Position numbers and translations under genes: made by a program | In this document: in pieces, positions 62,361-64,000 of the stretch | Layout of the letters: each line of letters starts with the position of its first letter | Numbering within the stretch: the stretch's first letter is position 1 | Notes under the pieces: generated by a model | Database searches by the model: none | What the model was told of the DNA's origin: nothing | What the model saw: only the letters and a program-made list of their open reading frames with translations | Assembly (NCBI GenBank): GCA_021502835.1 | Contig: JAKFGP010000051.1 | Span: 186,001-250,000, forward strand | Direction of reading: 5' to 3' | Length of the DNA stretch: 64,000 bases | Source: Streptomyces thinghirensis | Lineage (GTDB): Bacteria; Actinomycetota; Actinomycetia; Streptomycetales; Streptomycetaceae

Positions 62361-63570
62361 TTAGAGTTGCTGATCTCCATCGGCCAGACGCCCCAGGATG
62401 AGCGCGATCCGCAGTGTGAACGCAGACCGTACATCAGAGGGTGACCATCCGGTGACGTCAGTCACACGTCGGAGCCGGTAGCGCACGGTGTTCGGGTGAA
62501 CGAAGAGCATCCGGGCGGCACCCTCGAGGCTGCTCGCCTGTTCGAGATAGACGCTGAGCGTCTCCAGCAGCGCGGCCCCGGCCTCCTCCAGTGGTCTGTA
62601 GATCTCCTCCACCAACTGCACGCGGGCCGACGGGTCGGAGGCGATGGCGCGCTCCGGCAGCAGATCGTCCGCCAGCACCGGACGCGGCGCGCGTCCGGCC
62701 AGGCGGTGCACGCCTGAGCCCGGCCGCGGCGGCCTGCGCGGACCGGGTCGCGGCCAGCAGGTCCGGCACCACCGGACTGGCCACCACGGCGCCCTGCGCG
62801 AACGGCCCGGATCAGCGACTTCGCGACCGCCAGCGGGTTGTCGCTGCCACCCGCGATCACCACCAGCCGGTCCCCGAGCACCCTGGTCAGCACCTGGAGC
62901 TTGGCGTGCCGCGCCGCGCGCCGGATGGCCTCCACGGTCAGCTCGGAGTCACCGTCGGGGCGGTGCCCAGCACCACGCACACGTGCTCGGGCGAGTTCCA
63001 GCCCAGGGCGCGGCGGCCCGGGACACGGCCCCTCGTCGGCCTCCCCGCTGAGCACGGCGTTCACCACCAGGGACTCCAGCCGCGCGTCCCAGGCACCGCG
63101 TGCCTCGGCGGCCTGCGCGTACACCTGGGCGGTCGCGAAGGCGATCTCCCCGGGCGTACACGAGCAGTGCCTCGCGCAGCACCGACTCGTCGCCCGGGGC
63201 GGCGACCTCGTCGATCGCGGACTCCATGACCTCGATCGTGGTCCCGCACCATCTCCACGGTCTGCCGCAGCGTGATCGCCCGGGTCAGCCTGCGCGGCGC
63301 GGTGCCGAAGACGTCGGTGGAGATGGCCTGGGGGGCGTCCGGGCGGCGGAACCACTCGGTGAAGGCGGCGATGCCCGCCTGGGCCACCAGCCCGATCCAG
63401 GAGCGGTTCTCCGGTGGCATGGCCCGGTACCACGGCAGCGTCTCGTCCATCCGCGCGATGGCCTGCGCGGCGAGCGACCCGGAGGACTGCTCCAGCCGCT
63501 TCAGGGTCGCGGTGTGCGGGTGGACGGCGTGCGCCCCGGGCTCGGGCATGCTTGTTTCGGGTTCGGGCAC
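62361..63570 (-). CDS. fasR: FasR-like PucR-family regulator of fatty-acid synthesis (frameshifted)
   Basis: A roughly 400-residue regulator. GTG 63570 is the longest start; ATG 63549 is possible. The N-terminal part has HTATLKRLEQSSGSLAAQAI and WYRAMPPENRSWIGLVAQAG. The C-terminal PucR/CdaR helix-turn-helix is ARMLFVHPNTVRYRLRRV followed by VTGWSPSDVRSAFTLRIALI. Frameshifts lie near 62710, 62800, 62960, 63020, 63150 and 63245. Its position directly upstream of fabD-fabH-acpP-fabF matches the fasR activator described in Streptomyces. Confidence 0.87.
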
Positions 63571-63632
63571 GTGGACAAGACTGCCTTATCGGGACGGGTG
63601 AGCGTGTCGCCGGGTCTACGGTGGACGACGTG

Positions 63633-64000
63633 ATGGACGTACGGCGCGCCGACGAGCGCTACCCCGGAGGCGACGCGGCGGCCGGCATCGAGTCGCGGCA
63701 CGCCTCTCCTTCGGACCCCACTACGACCCAGGCAACCTGCGCTTTGGGGCGCTGATCGCCTGTAACGAGGAGCGCCTCGCGCCCGGCGCCGGTTTCGACG
63801 AGCACCCGCACAGCCACACCGAGATCGTCACGTGGGTGGCCGAGGGAGAACTGACCCACCGCGACACCGCGGGCCACGAGACGACCGTGCGGGCCGGGGA
63901 CGTGCAACGCCTCAGCTCGGCGGGCGGCGTCCGCCACGTCGAGCGCAACGACGGCGCCGCGCCCCCTGACCTTCGTGCAGATGTGGCTGGCCCCGCGCGA
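63633..64000 (+). CDS. Pirin-family protein (partial, frameshifted)
   Basis: The N-terminal 120 or so residues of a cupin-fold pirin starting at ATG 63633 (MDVRRADERYPGGDAAAGIE). The metal-site pattern is FDEHPHSHTEIVTWVAEGEL and THRDTAGHETTVRAGDVQRL, then GVRHVERND. Frameshifts lie near 63702 (one base missing) and 63962. The gene runs off the right edge and is divergent from fasR. Pirins act as quercetinases or metal-dependent regulators; the role here is unknown. Confidence 0.85.

Overview
This window is high-GC actinobacterial DNA, almost certainly from a Streptomyces chromosome. The evidence is the codon bias, frequent GTG and TTG starts, a fasR-fabD-fabH-acpP-fabF fatty-acid operon, and Streptomyces-type conserved genes (SCO2400 family, DUF3145, MAB_1171c family, SAV_2336-type and CU044_2847-type proteins). 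I saw no rRNA, tRNA, CRISPR array or complete insertion sequence. Most long genes are cut by one or more single-base frameshifts in G or C runs, while conserved motifs continue in the neighbouring frame. I read these as sequence errors and annotate whole genes across them.

Layout. 1-5.4 kb (minus) is a four-gene NTP-dependent conflict-type operon: TCO1/CU044_2847 protein, trypsin-VMAP-C protein, MoxR ATPase, and a vWA-like protein fused to a Ser/Thr kinase (cut by the left edge). A secreted S8 protease (5.6-9.3 kb) and a 19-codon peptide gene follow. 9.5-14.8 kb is a malonate module: carboxyltransferase, matB, matC and a divergent GntR regulator. 14.8-16.3 kb holds an ATP-grasp enzyme and a conserved unknown. 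18.1-23.7 kb is an overlapping operon of three MAB_1171c-type membrane proteins, an ImmA/IrrE-like metalloprotease and an FAD oxidoreductase.

16.4-18 kb and 23.9-48.9 kb form an arabinan/arabinose/galactoside utilisation region. It contains an IclR regulator with an SMP-30 lactonase, a sugar ABC importer (binding protein and two permeases), three GH43 enzymes, a GH51 arabinofuranosidase, a divergent GH35 protein, mutarotases, a second importer (chvE-mmsA-mmsB), a U32-like protein, a zinc-type dehydrogenase and an enolase-superfamily dehydratase. Tandem operators (approximate consensus GTTCGATATTTCGAAC, two copies 19 bp apart) lie at iclR and at the other transcription units here, including directly downstream of four look-alike promoters. 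This suggests one regulon under the IclR protein, covering polymer hydrolysis, import and probably a non-phosphorylative oxidative route.

49-58.4 kb holds housekeeping and stress genes: SCO2400-like, MarR with a divergent NADP oxidoreductase, Ohr, a serine hydrolase, an EI24-like membrane protein, a pyroglutamyl-peptidase-like protein, a second mutarotase, an SGNH lipoprotein and DUF3145. 58.5-63.6 kb is the type II fatty-acid synthase operon with its PucR/FasR-type activator. A pirin gene runs off the right edge.
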